Shown here one piece after another: positions 5,949 to 13,255 of a stretch of DNA of 14,546 bases; the stretch's first letter is position 1, and each line of letters starts with the position of its first letter. The notes beneath the pieces were generated by a model. The model was not told the origin of the DNA. It saw only the letters and a program-made list of their open reading frames with translations, and did not search any database. Source of the stretch: Methanobrevibacter sp. (GTDB lineage: Archaea; Methanobacteriota; Methanobacteria; Methanobacteriales; Methanobacteriaceae); the NCBI GenBank assembly GCA_009776495.1, contig WRNS01000004.1:1-14546 (forward strand). The letters run 5' to 3'. Both the position numbers and the translations under genes were made by a program.

Positions 5949-8033
5949 CTAATCATTACTATAAATTTTGGGAATAATTTCTGAACGATTAACGGCTAAT
6001 TTAATAATATTTTTTGATCGTATCAATTCTTTTTCATAAATATCGTTTTCAATATCCTTAAACTCAGGAATAGAATTTGATGAAGGTTTAATTATTATAT
6101 CATATGCATCTGCAAATGTTTTATTTTCATTCCTTCTTATTATCCTACCTATTCGTTGTATGAATTCTCTGGGATTACTGCTGTTGCACATTAAAATAGC
6201 TTTTGAAGCAGAAGGTATATCTACCCCTTCATCTAAACATTTCATAGCCACTAAAACAGAATAAAATCCATTAGAAAAATCTTCAATTACAATATCTCGC
6301 TCAGATTTATTACCGTGCTTCTTTTGAGGAGTTGCACTAAGTTCCATTGTAAATTTTCTAACATGAAGATTATAGGGTTCGAGTATTTTAATTACTTTGT
6401 CAATTTGTTTATCACTACAGTAAATTAAAAGATCTTTTATACCCTCTCCCATATCATCTAGTATATTTTTTAAAACTGAGTATTTACTCTTAGCATTTTT
6501 TATCACGTTTGCTCTTGCAAACATTAAATTTTCAAGATTTTTAGTTCCATTATCATCTTTGTTACTTTCAATAATGATTTTTTTAGTTAAATCTTGATAT
6601 TTTTCAAGTTCTTCATAGTTCAAATTTGTAAAATATGGGTGATATTTGTATGGTGTTAAATAAGTTTTATTTGTTTCAGGGTTGTTTGTTTTCAAGGCTT
6701 TTTCAAGGGAAAAATCACAAACAACTCCTTTAAAGTAATTAAAAAGTAAATCCGTGCCAAAATCATCATAACAACGTTTAGGAGTTGCGCTTAAACCTAA
6801 ACGATAATCGTACAATTCTAGTAATCCATTCTGATGAGTATAGGACCCCGCACCATGCATTTCATCAACGATTAAAAAATGAGGGCATTTTAATTCGCTT
6901 TTTCTCAGTAATTCAATGAATTTACCTCCAGAAAATGAATCATGCGTGGTTAAAACAAGAATCTTATTTAAATCTTCATCCCCATTATACATATCAAGAA
7001 GAGAATGACTTAATATTTTTTTCCCCATTGGGTGTCCTCCATCAATAATAATTATTCTATCAAAAATTTTGTCCAATTCAATATATTCAATAGAATTTTT
7101 CCATTGTTGAACAAGATGTTGGTATGGAGATGCAATAACAGAAATAATTTTTTTTTCTTTTTTTAAAACTTTTTGCAAACAACCCAATGCCGTATATGTT
7201 TTTCCAGTGCCTGTAGCCATGGCAAAAATACCTTTTTTTTCCTTAAGCCAATTATCTATAGCTTTTTTTTGATAACTTCTTAGATTAATTTTTTCTTTAC
7301 TTTTTTTTCCATAATCTCTAATATTTTCATGATAATATTTTTTCAAATCTAAATCATTAATATCATTGGGAGCTTTTTCTATAATTTTATCAATGATAGC
7401 CTCTGGTAAATCAATAACCTCCATCCTATTACTTAAATTATTCCAATATTTAAAAAAAGATGCATAATCATCGTCAAAGTAATATTTTTGCTCTTTTTCC
7501 CAATTTCTAAATACTTTAAAGTCTTCAATATTATACATTAACCCCGCTGCAGTTTCATTGTTTGAACCACTAAAAGAAATAGCATTTCCTTCACTATCTT
7601 CCATGATCCCTACTTTTTGATGAAACATTCCTTCACCTTTGTCAGCAACCATCGCTATTTTTATTTTAAGATTTCCTTTAGCTAACATCCAAGCTAAAGC
7701 TGACACATGATCTTTTACAAATCCTTCTTCAATATCATCAAAAGTCTCAATTAACTGATTTTCCAAAGCTTTTGAAGGATTTTTAATATTTTCTTCTATG
7801 ACTTTAATATCTTTTTCTGGAAGCTCAACACTGCAAATAAGATACATTTTTCCATTATTTTTAATGAAATTTTCCATACCCCTTGCCACAACTGTTAAAA
7901 CCGAAGAAGAAAAAAAGCCAGATAATCTGTAATACCTGCAGGATTCCTTAAGAACGGGAATGTAAAAATCGTTGATGATATCATCTCGATCTGAATCATA
8001 CTTAAATTTTGTCTCAAGATCTTTCAATCCCAT
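5949..8033 (-). CDS. PLD-family nuclease fused to DEAD/DEAH-type superfamily 2 helicase
   Basis: A 694-residue two-part protein. Residues about 15-200 form a phospholipase-D-like nuclease domain with a single HxK motif, FHQKVGIM (His138, Lys140), followed by FSGSNNET (154-161), as in PLD-type restriction and helicase-linked nucleases. Residues about 250-660 are a superfamily 2 helicase: Q-type LRSYQKKAI (251-259), Walker A ATGTGKT (273-279), LIVDEMH (387-393) in place of DEAH, motif III LSATP (414-418), CLDEGVDIP (599-607) and motif VI QRIGRIIRR (626-634). One active HKD half-site suggests a dimer forms the nuclease centre. Proteins of this design translocate on DNA and cut it, and related helicases occur as the restriction component with Dnd genes. 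It is the first gene of the block; AGTGATAAA precedes the ATG. Confidence 0.93.
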   Translation of the reverse strand: MGLKDLETKFKYDSDRDDIINDFYIPVLKESCRYYRLSGFFSSSVLTVVARGMENFIKNNGKMYLICSVELPEKDIKVIEENIKNPSKALENQLIETFDDIEEGFVKDHVSALAWMLAKGNLKIKIAMVADKGEGMFHQKVGIMEDSEGNAISFSGSNNETAAGLMYNIEDFKVFRNWEKEQKYYFDDDYASFFKYWNNLSNRMEVIDLPEAIIDKIIEKAPNDINDLDLKKYYHENIRDYGKKSKEKINLRSYQKKAIDNWLKEKKGIFAMATGTGKTYTALGCLQKVLKKEKKIISVIASPYQHLVQQWKNSIEYIELDKIFDRIIIIDGGHPMGKKILSHSLLDMYNGDEDLNKILVLTTHDSFSGGKFIELLRKSELKCPHFLIVDEMHGAGSYTHQNGLLELYDYRLGLSATPKRCYDDFGTDLLFNYFKGVVCDFSLEKALKTNNPETNKTYLTPYKYHPYFTNLNYEELEKYQDLTKKIIIESNKDDNGTKNLENLMFARANVIKNAKSKYSVLKNILDDMGEGIKDLLIYCSDKQIDKVIKILEPYNLHVRKFTMELSATPQKKHGNKSERDIVIEDFSNGFYSVLVAMKCLDEGVDIPSASKAILMCNSSNPREFIQRIGRIIRRNENKTFADAYDIIIKPSSNSIPEFKDIENDIYEKELIRSKNIIKLAVNRSEIIPKIYSND

Positions 8034-8763
8034 TTTATCACTTTGTTTTAAATATAATCAGAAAAAATTCTGTTTTAGTTAAAATAGGAGTAATTTTAAT
8101 TTAATTTTCGAAAACTCAGATTACGATTATTTGTTTCAGACTGACTTTCCCTTCAATTTCCCCATTAAAAATATTCCTGATTCAATAAATTTTTCAGCTA
8201 ATGAGTCCTCAATTAATATTTAACTGATTGTTTTTTTATTTAAAAACTATAATTAACAATATTTATAAACTTTTTGTTTATTAAACAACATGTTTAAACT
8301 TTCTTAAAAAAAGAAACAAAGGATTTAATAAATTTTTTTATTTAAAATCCCTATTAAAAAGCTTTTTTATGAAAAATAAATTCTAATAATGGATCATATG
8401 AAAAATTTAGATCATGATAAATCAGTTTAAAATAATGGTTTGCTACAAATTAAGTAATAGCCAATAAAAGAATAGTCCATAATTACTTTATAAATTTTAT
8501 TTCGGAGGATTATTAACTTTTAAGCACAGGATAAAAAAGAAAAAAATACCATAAATAAGAAATAAACATTATAAAAAAGAAAAAAATATCATAAAATAGA
8601 AAAAAACAGCATAAATGAGAAATAAATATCATATTGAAGAAATATTTTACCTTAGATATTTTATGAGAAGTGAAATTTGGAAATATTATTTAAAACAAAA
8701 ACCAACGAATAATTTCAGGGCCAGTATGTTTAAATAGAATTTTAACTAATCAGTTGTCTACTT
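8034..8763. other. Non-coding 730-base stretch upstream of the defence-like operon
   Basis: This should contain the promoter of the five-gene block, but no convincing TATA box at the right distance is visible. The best TATA-like run (8048-8058) lies too close to the ATG. A short inverted repeat CAGAA/TTCTG with a 4-A spacer (8059-8072) sits just upstream and could be an operator or chance. On the minus strand 8136-8219 is open for 28 codons (text LAEKFIESGIFLMGKLKG within it) without a start codon; this may be a gene remnant. Positions 8531-8650 hold a tandem repeat, annotated separately. Confidence 0.5.
8531..8650. repeat. Six tandem copies of a 20-bp repeat
   Basis: Six consecutive units of exactly 20 bases start at 8531, 8551, 8571, 8591, 8611 and 8631. 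Unit one is ATAAAAAAGAAAAAAATACC, and most units share ATAAA at the start, AGAAA in the middle and a C near the end. The last unit is the most diverged. No spacers separate the units, so this is not CRISPR. Both strands are purine or pyrimidine biased. It lies between the 71-residue gene and the operon, in non-coding DNA. Confidence 0.85.
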
Positions 8764-8979
8764 TTAAAAATCTTCATCAGTATTGTAAAATTCATCAAAT
8801 TTTTCAAAAACTCTGAAAATTTGAAGAAATGTCTTTTGATTTTCTTTCTGTAATCTCATTAATTTTTCTTTATCTTCTTTTTCAGCAATTAAAGAATCAA
8901 CACGATTTGTTAATATTTCTTCTTCTCTTATATCATCAAGAAAATCTAAAAATATGGATTTCATATCCTTATTTTCCAT
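8764..8979 (-). CDS. Small acidic/charged 71-residue protein of unknown function
   Basis: Begins MENKDMKSIFLDFLDDIREE and ends FDEFYNTDEDF. It is highly charged with heptad-like leucine, isoleucine and phenylalanine spacing (residues about 20-60), so a short coiled coil or helical hairpin is likely. It has no cysteine, signal or membrane segment. I do not recognise the family. The start is set by a strong GGAGTG at 8986-8991 six bases before the ATG; a GTG three codons upstream overlaps that site and is unlikely. It is monocistronic, about 730 bases upstream of the helicase on the same strand, so a regulatory role for the operon is possible but not shown. Confidence 0.7.
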   Translation of the reverse strand: MENKDMKSIFLDFLDDIREEEILTNRVDSLIAEKEDKEKLMRLQKENQKTFLQIFRVFEKFDEFYNTDEDF

Positions 8980-8985
8980 ATTTTT

Positions 8986-8991
8986 CACTCC
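8986..8991 (-). promoter_or_regulatory. Ribosome binding site deciding the start of the 71-residue gene
   Basis: GGAGTG on the minus strand with a six-base spacer to the ATG at 8979. It is among the strongest ribosome sites in the window and overlaps the alternative upstream GTG start. Confidence 0.6.
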
Positions 8992-9137
8992 TTACTATTT
9001 AAAAAATATATTATATATGAAACTAATCTTTATGAAAAAATATAAGTACTTTTATCAGAAAAAAACTAATTTTAACTTGTAAAAATAAATATTCTTAAAA
9101 ATTCACAATGAAAAAAGAGAAAAAACAATTGCGACCT

Positions 9138-9297
9138 TTATAATTTTTCAATGAATTCAAGTTTTAATCCTGTAACTTTAGCTATTTCTTCAAATGAGAG
9201 CCCCATTTTTTAAATTAGTGCTACTTTAATTATTCCTTTTTCTTCTCCTTCTTTGTGACCTATTTTTTTATTAAAAAAGTTAAATATTGTGTTTTTA
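9138..9297 (-). pseudogene. C-terminal remnant of an Rpn-type recombination-promoting nuclease
   Basis: The minus strand reads IGHKEGEEKGIIKVALI, then a TAA stop, then KMGLSFEEIAKVTGLKLE and FIEKL before a final stop at 9138. The glycine/glutamate-rich stretch followed by KMGLS-EEIA--TGL is the characteristic tail of Rpn/YhgA-like PD-(D/E)XK nuclease (transposase_31-type) proteins. The catalytic N-terminal part is missing, an in-frame stop interrupts the tail, and the upstream edge abuts the stop codon of the HAD gene. It is a dead fragment of a mobile-type nuclease gene. Confidence 0.8.
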
Positions 9298-10101
9298 CTA
9301 AAAATCAATAGCTAAAACTTCAAAAATATTATTTATTTCAACATCAGCTGCATCATGGACTTTTTGTGAGATTTCTTCACCTTGTTCAAGTGTTAAAACA
9401 GCTAAATCGGATTTTTTAAAAGCTAATATATCATTTGGTCCATTACCAACCATCATGACTTTATATTCCTGTTTTAAATTTTTTATAATTTCTGCCTTCT
9501 TTTTTGTATTAGCTGTTTCGAAAACATTCTCTTTTGGAATATTCATAATCTCTGCAAGTTCTAATAGTGATTCGAATCTATCACCTGAAGCTATAAAAGT
9601 TTCAATGCCTCTTTTTTTTAATGTTTCCATAACAGTGCTAATTTTTGGAAAAAGTTCTCCTGCTGCGGTTATAATGTATTCAACTTCATTAGTTTTTGTA
9701 TTAAAAATAAAAGCAGAGCCACTGCATAGCTGAATAAAGCTATTCTTTTTCATCAAATAACGAGTAGTTTCAAAAAATTCACTTAACAGAACATTAGAAT
9801 TTTTAAGTCTAGGAATCAATTCATTTTTATCAAAATCTGAAGAAGAATAGCTAATGTCCATTTTTATATCATTATCTTTTATAAAATCATATAGCTTTTC
9901 ATTTGGAGAAGCTGATAGCAAGGTTTTTTCTATATCTGTTTGCAAAACAACGAGAATAGTGTCTTTGATTTGGTCAATAATATCTAAAGAACTTACTTCA
10001 TCAGACATTTCACCAGTTTTCATATTTTTAACTGCCCGACATCTCTTTAAAAGAGTTCCAGAAATATCAAATACAATAGCTTTTTTTTCCATATGACTCA
10101 T
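9298..10101 (-). CDS. HAD-superfamily phosphatase, soluble P-type ATPase-like (COG4087-like)
   Basis: A 267-residue haloacid dehalogenase-fold hydrolase, cytoplasmic. Motif I is VFDISGTLL (Asp12 nucleophile, DxSGT as in archaeal soluble P-type ATPase-like proteins rather than the usual DxDGT). Motif II is FIASGD (Ser172), motif III lysine is in KKKAEII (about 200-206), and motif IV is VGNGPNDILAF (218-228). A cap-like insert with little similarity to P-type ATPase pumps fills residues about 30-140. No membrane segment is present, so it is not a transporter. Substrate is unknown. The start at 10101 (MSHMEKK) and an in-frame ATG at 10092 are both possible and neither has a good ribosome site. 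A TATA-like run near 10119-10133 would place transcription start almost exactly at 10101, which suggests a leaderless mRNA. Confidence 0.88.
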   Translation of the reverse strand: MSHMEKKAIVFDISGTLLKRCRAVKNMKTGEMSDEVSSLDIIDQIKDTILVVLQTDIEKTLLSASPNEKLYDFIKDNDIKMDISYSSSDFDKNELIPRLKNSNVLLSEFFETTRYLMKKNSFIQLCSGSAFIFNTKTNEVEYIITAAGELFPKISTVMETLKKRGIETFIASGDRFESLLELAEIMNIPKENVFETANTKKKAEIIKNLKQEYKVMMVGNGPNDILAFKKSDLAVLTLEQGEEISQKVHDAADVEINNIFEVLAIDF

Positions 10102-10118
10102 AATATATGTTAGTTTTA

Positions 10119-10133
10119 GAAATATATTTAATT
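10119..10133 (-). promoter_or_regulatory. Possible TATA box of the HAD phosphatase gene (leaderless start)
   Basis: The minus strand reads AATTAAATATATTTC. Its centre is about 25 bases before the ATG at 10101, the usual archaeal TATA-to-start distance. This fits a leaderless transcript and explains the missing ribosome site. Inference from spacing only. Confidence 0.35.
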
Positions 10134-10188
10134 TTGTAAATTATATTTTATTCAAGAAATATATGTAAATTTAAAAATAGGGACTGTC

Positions 10189-10216
10189 AAAATCAACTAA
10201 TGAATCTTTTGATTTT
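10189..10216. other. 8-bp inverted repeat upstream of the decayed DinD-like gene
   Basis: AAAATCAA (10189-10196) and TTGATTTT (10209-10216) form a perfect 8-bp stem with a 12-base loop. It lies between the divergent HAD gene and the DinD-like remnant. It may be an old operator or a terminator-like structure; function is unknown. Confidence 0.3.
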
Positions 10217-10259
10217 ACTGGCAATTTTATTTTAAATTTAATTTTCAACTTTTTCTACT

Positions 10260-10611
10260 CATACCCTAGAACTTATTGGTCAAAACTTAAAACAAAGTTA
10301 AAAATGAAGGAAGTGAACTGTACCAAAATCGGGTACAGTTGATAATGCCTGTTATTGAAGGGAAAATATATTTCACAGATGCATTAAACACGAAAGAAGT
10401 TTTAAGGCTAGTTCAATATGTTCCATCTCCTAATGCTGAACCTTTTAAAAGATGATTGGCTGAAGTATCGACAACTGAAATATCAAAAAGTATTAATCCA
10501 GATGGTTTTGATGAAAGTAAAATAGTGGCTAAAAAGGGAGGATCCATTGCGGTGGATGCTAGAAAAAATATTGAAAATGAATCAGGAAAAAAAGTTATTT
10601 CAAAACAAAAT
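10260..10611 (+). pseudogene. Decayed DinD-like phage antirepressor / DNA-damage-inducible D family gene
   Basis: Fragments of one protein are readable in order: YWSKLKTKLK (from about 10277), KEVNC, then after a frameshift GKIYFTDALNTKEVLRLVQY (about 10359 on), PSPNAEPFKR, a TGA where the family has tryptophan, LAEVSTTEISKS, then GFDESKIVAKKGG and ENESGKKVISKQN. These are hallmark segments of DinD/BRO-type proteins. In full-length members, about 100 residues separate the PSPNAEPFK-WLA part from the LAEA-TTEIS part; here they are joined directly, so an internal in-frame deletion has occurred, perhaps between the two similar LA-containing stretches. With the stop, the frameshift and the deletion it cannot be functional. 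Confidence 0.85.
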
Positions 10612-10668
10612 CGACTTTTTCATTTAAATCTTTTAATTTTATGGCCCCATTCTCATTTATGGCTGATA
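10607..10668 (-). pseudogene. 62-bp fragment of an archaeal ATPase winged-helix coding region
   Basis: The minus strand encodes AINENGAIKLKDLNEKVDF, nearly the same as TINENGSIKLKDLNEKVDF in the intact ATPase gene at 11942-13126. The DNA match is to 12089-12150 with about six mismatches in 62 bases. It starts exactly where the DinD-like remnant ends, so a recombination joined the two. It encodes only part of the helix-turn-helix. Confidence 0.85.
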
Positions 10669-10744
10669 TATTTTTCTAAATTTATAAACATGTTAATTTT
10701 ATTATAACATAACTAACCAAGCTCGAAACACAAGCAATCCTTAT

Positions 10745-11575
10745 TTATTCAATTTTTTTCAATAAATCAGTATTTTCTAACAAAGATTTCATTTGTGTAA
10801 TTGCAACATTATTGAGTTGTATTATTCGTTCATTTTGAGGGATTTTTTGTCGTATCAAAAGAGCATTAATCCCTTCCATGTTTGAAAGGACAATCAGTTG
10901 TTCCAATGTTGCATAATCACGCATGTTGCCCTTTGTTTTGGGATTAGACTCTCTCCATTCTTTAGCTGTCATTCCAAACAAAGCAACATTTAACATATCT
11001 GCTTCATCAGCATAAATGAATGATGCTTGTTTTTTTGTAACAGTTTTTGGAGTAATCATTTCTTTAATTGCATCTGTATGGATTCTATAATTTATTTTTG
11101 ATAATGTTCTCTGTAGATTCCATTCAGTTGATAATCTTCGTTGTTCTTCGGTTTTTAATCTTTTAAATTCTGTAACAAGGTATAATTCAAATTCCGCTGA
11201 AATCCATGAAGCAAATTTAAAAGCAATATCACTATGACCAAAAGTTCCACCACCATACCGTCCAGACTTAGAGATTATACCAATTGCATTGGTTGAAGTA
11301 ATCCATTTTTTAGGAGACATCCAAAAATGTGGTTTTGCTGACTCATTTTTAAACCCCTCATATATGTGGGGTTTAAAATTTGGATTGTTTAATTTTTCCC
11401 ATAATCCTAAATACTCGATTGTACTATATGTTCTAAGCCAAAGACTTATTATTTCTGAAGGATTTTTATCATTTCTATATTTGGCAATGTCTGTTAATGA
11501 AAAATAGTCTTCTCCAGAATTAGATACTAGTACAACATCTGTACCTTTTACAGTGATTTTATCTTTTTTAGTCAT
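10745..11575 (-). CDS. KilA-N domain protein (phage-type DNA-binding/antirepressor-like)
   Basis: A complete 276-residue protein. Residues about 10-140 form a KilA-N domain: DYFSLTDIAKYRND (23-36), ISLWLRTYSTIEYLGLWE (43-60), FWMSPKKWI (84-92), then GRYGGGTFGHSDIAFKFASW (105-124) and LYLVTEFKRLK (131-141). This is the DNA-binding module of phage and large-virus KilA-N proteins. Residues about 145-276 are a second, charged domain (KKQASFIYADEADMLNVALFG, 181 onward) seen in chromosomal KilA-N proteins and of unknown role. GGAAAG at 11581-11586 lies five bases before the ATG. It sits next to a DinD-like antirepressor remnant, which indicates a former phage or mobile-element neighbourhood. The gene itself shows no damage. 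Confidence 0.9.
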   Translation of the reverse strand: MTKKDKITVKGTDVVLVSNSGEDYFSLTDIAKYRNDKNPSEIISLWLRTYSTIEYLGLWEKLNNPNFKPHIYEGFKNESAKPHFWMSPKKWITSTNAIGIISKSGRYGGGTFGHSDIAFKFASWISAEFELYLVTEFKRLKTEEQRRLSTEWNLQRTLSKINYRIHTDAIKEMITPKTVTKKQASFIYADEADMLNVALFGMTAKEWRESNPKTKGNMRDYATLEQLIVLSNMEGINALLIRQKIPQNERIIQLNNVAITQMKSLLENTDLLKKIE

Positions 11576-11941
11576 GTAAACTTTCCATGAACAATCAATA
11601 AGTAAAATTTTAATAAATTACAAATAATTTTTCTTGGTATACTACATTTTAACCTATTTTTACCTGATAAACTATAGTTTCATAGGATAAGATTGTTATA
11701 TACTTATGTGTTAATATGATATATGATTTTTGAATTGGGGGTTGTAAATTTTCAGTCTTATCTTGATTTTCAAAATTTAATATGAAAAACCTGACAAATT
11801 TATTAAATTAAATGCAATATTAGTTTATTTAAAGTTAAAAACTTTTTTCATTTTTTAAAAGTACAACCTTCTGAAATTAAATGAAAATTCATGTATAATT
11901 TTATTTTACATTTTATTATTATTATTATTATTATTATTAAA
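11576..11941. other. Non-coding AT-rich spacer with a TTA microsatellite
   Basis: No gene or RNA is visible. The stretch separates the ATPase gene from the KilA-N gene, both on the minus strand, so it would hold the ATPase transcript end and the KilA-N promoter. Apart from the TTA repeat at its edge and the GGAAAG ribosome site at 11581-11586, I see nothing specific. Confidence 0.5.
11913..11939. repeat. TTA trinucleotide repeat, nine copies
   Basis: Nine perfect consecutive TTA units end two bases before the stop codon of the ATPase gene. On the transcribed strand this is TAA repeated, immediately past the stop. Such tracts slip readily in replication. Confidence 0.9.
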
Positions 11942-13126
11942 TTAAAGAGGATAATAAGAATCTTCATTTTTTCTGTGTTTTAGCCAAGCAGATAACATGT
12001 AGTCCTCAATTTTGTAAATGGTTTTTATATGAGAAATTATTCCTTTATTTTTTAGTTTATGTAAATATTTTATTAAAGTTCCCTTTGAAAAATCTACTTT
12101 TTCATTTAAATCTTTTAATTTTATGGATCCATTTTCATTTATGGTTGTTACTATTTCTTTTTCTTCTTTTGAAAGTGATGACCATAAAATAACCCATTTA
12201 ATAGCTATTTGATCAAATTTATTGTAAAATTCATCCTTAATTAGTTTTTCATCATAAACTTTATCATTGTTCATAATGTTGCAAAAACTATTGATATATG
12301 CTGGATAACCTCTCGTACATTTATAAAATCTTTTTAAACCATCTTTCCTAAATTTAATTTCGGAAATTTTTTCTTTTAGATATTTATTAGTTTCACTCTC
12401 TGAGAAGGGATTAATAGTTAATTGAATCATCCTTTGACCAAAAGCACCACTTATTCCATTTAATTCTTCTACTATCTCACTTGTTGTTGAGGTAGAGCCT
12501 GTGAAAATATAGGATACATTATCCTGTTCTTGAGAAAAACTTCTAATAAGCCAAAAAAAGCTTTCAGGAGATTCTAATTCATTTATAAATTGAAATTCAT
12601 CGATTATTATTAAAAATCCTTCAATTTCTCCATGTGAAGCTTCAACAACTTTTTGAGGAAATTCCATCACGAATTTACTTAATTTTTGATAGTTATCCTT
12701 TGTTTGTGGAATTGGAATGGAAAGTAATGTGCTTGCATCTTTAAAATCATAATCATAGCTTTTTAATTTGTTTAATAAGGTTGTTATACTATTATTTATT
12801 TTTTTAAGACCTTTTCCATGTTTTTTAACCGATTCATTCATTTCTTGTAAGAGATTGTGCAATATTTCTTCTTCTGTTAACTTAGATTTTTGCATTGCAT
12901 AAATCTTTGAAATATCAATATAACAGCTTAGAATATTTTTAGGAAGGGATTTACTGAATTTTTTTAAAAGAAAAGTTTTTCCTACTCCTCTAAATCCTGT
13001 TAAAAGAATTTGATTAGAGACATTATATTTTAAATTTTCTATTAATGATTTTAGTTGGATTAATTCTCTTTCACGATTAAAAAAATATTTATCAATATCT
13101 TCAGGAACTCCAAGGGGAATTGCCAC
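11942..13126 (-). CDS. Archaeal AAA/STAND-like ATPase with C-terminal winged helix
   Basis: A 394-residue ATPase of the archaeal ATPase_2/Orc-Cdc6-like P-loop group. Counting from the chosen GTG, Walker A is GFRGVGKT (44-51), Walker B FLIIIDEFQ (171-179), a sensor-like FTGSTS (208-213), a GYPAYIN segment (273-279) typical of the lid, and a winged helix from about 318-380 (SKEEKEIVTTI, NEKVDFSKGTLIKYLHKLKNKG). Such proteins act as DNA-associated or signalling switches; several are linked to mobile elements or toxin-like loci, and the exact role is unknown. GGTGA at 13134-13138 is seven bases before the GTG at 13126 and four before a TTG at 13129; I prefer the GTG. A 62-bp piece of a related gene lies at 10607-10668. 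Upstream is a TATA-like element and a 45-bp repeat array. Confidence 0.9.
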   Translation of the reverse strand: MAIPLGVPEDIDKYFFNRERELIQLKSLIENLKYNVSNQILLTGFRGVGKTFLLKKFSKSLPKNILSCYIDISKIYAMQKSKLTEEEILHNLLQEMNESVKKHGKGLKKINNSITTLLNKLKSYDYDFKDASTLLSIPIPQTKDNYQKLSKFVMEFPQKVVEASHGEIEGFLIIIDEFQFINELESPESFFWLIRSFSQEQDNVSYIFTGSTSTTSEIVEELNGISGAFGQRMIQLTINPFSESETNKYLKEKISEIKFRKDGLKRFYKCTRGYPAYINSFCNIMNNDKVYDEKLIKDEFYNKFDQIAIKWVILWSSLSKEEKEIVTTINENGSIKLKDLNEKVDFSKGTLIKYLHKLKNKGIISHIKTIYKIEDYMLSAWLKHRKNEDSYYPL

Positions 13127-13133
13127 CAAATTT

Positions 13134-13138
13134 TCACC
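13134..13138 (-). promoter_or_regulatory. Ribosome binding site of the ATPase gene
   Basis: GGTGA on the minus strand, seven bases before the GTG at 13126. The spacing favours GTG over the neighbouring TTG as start. Confidence 0.5.
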
Positions 13139-13207
13139 TAAACTGTTTTCTTATAAACTATTCATTTTAATAAAAAAAAAAAAATAATAAAAAATAATAA
13201 AAAAAAG

Positions 13208-13226
13208 TATATATTAATATTTAAAT
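13208..13226 (-). promoter_or_regulatory. Possible TATA box of the ATPase gene
   Basis: The minus strand reads ATTTAAATATTAATATATA. A start 25 bases downstream would be near 13190 and leave a leader of about 60 bases containing the GGTGA ribosome site. The 45-bp repeat array lies directly upstream, where archaeal activators or repressors often bind. Confidence 0.4.
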
Positions 13227-13255
13227 CAAGCTATTTAAAACTATTTATTTGAACT

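Noticed and set aside
8048..8058. TATA-like run just before the helicase gene
   Set aside because: A start 25 bases downstream would lie inside the coding region, past the ribosome site, so it is unlikely to be the operon promoter.
8136..8219. Short minus-strand reading frame that looks protein-like
   Set aside because: 28 codons, no start codon, stop immediately upstream in frame, no recognisable family; noted only as a possible scrap.
8531..8650. CRISPR-like repeat array
   Set aside because: Units are contiguous with no unique spacers, only 20 bases long, and vary between copies.
9455..10096. Plus-strand reading frames opposite the HAD phosphatase gene
   Set aside because: Antisense shadows of a gene with intact catalytic motifs; no ribosome sites.
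10180..10200. Possible insertion-sequence end (GGACTGTCAAAATC-like) and a loosely similar stretch near 13503
   Set aside because: The two stretches do not form a convincing inverted-repeat pair, no transposase lies between them, and no target duplication is visible.
10456..10707. 83-codon plus-strand frame as an intact gene
   Set aside because: It begins at a TTG just after a stop inside the DinD-like remnant, and its last third is antisense to an ATPase fragment; it is a piece of a pseudogene.
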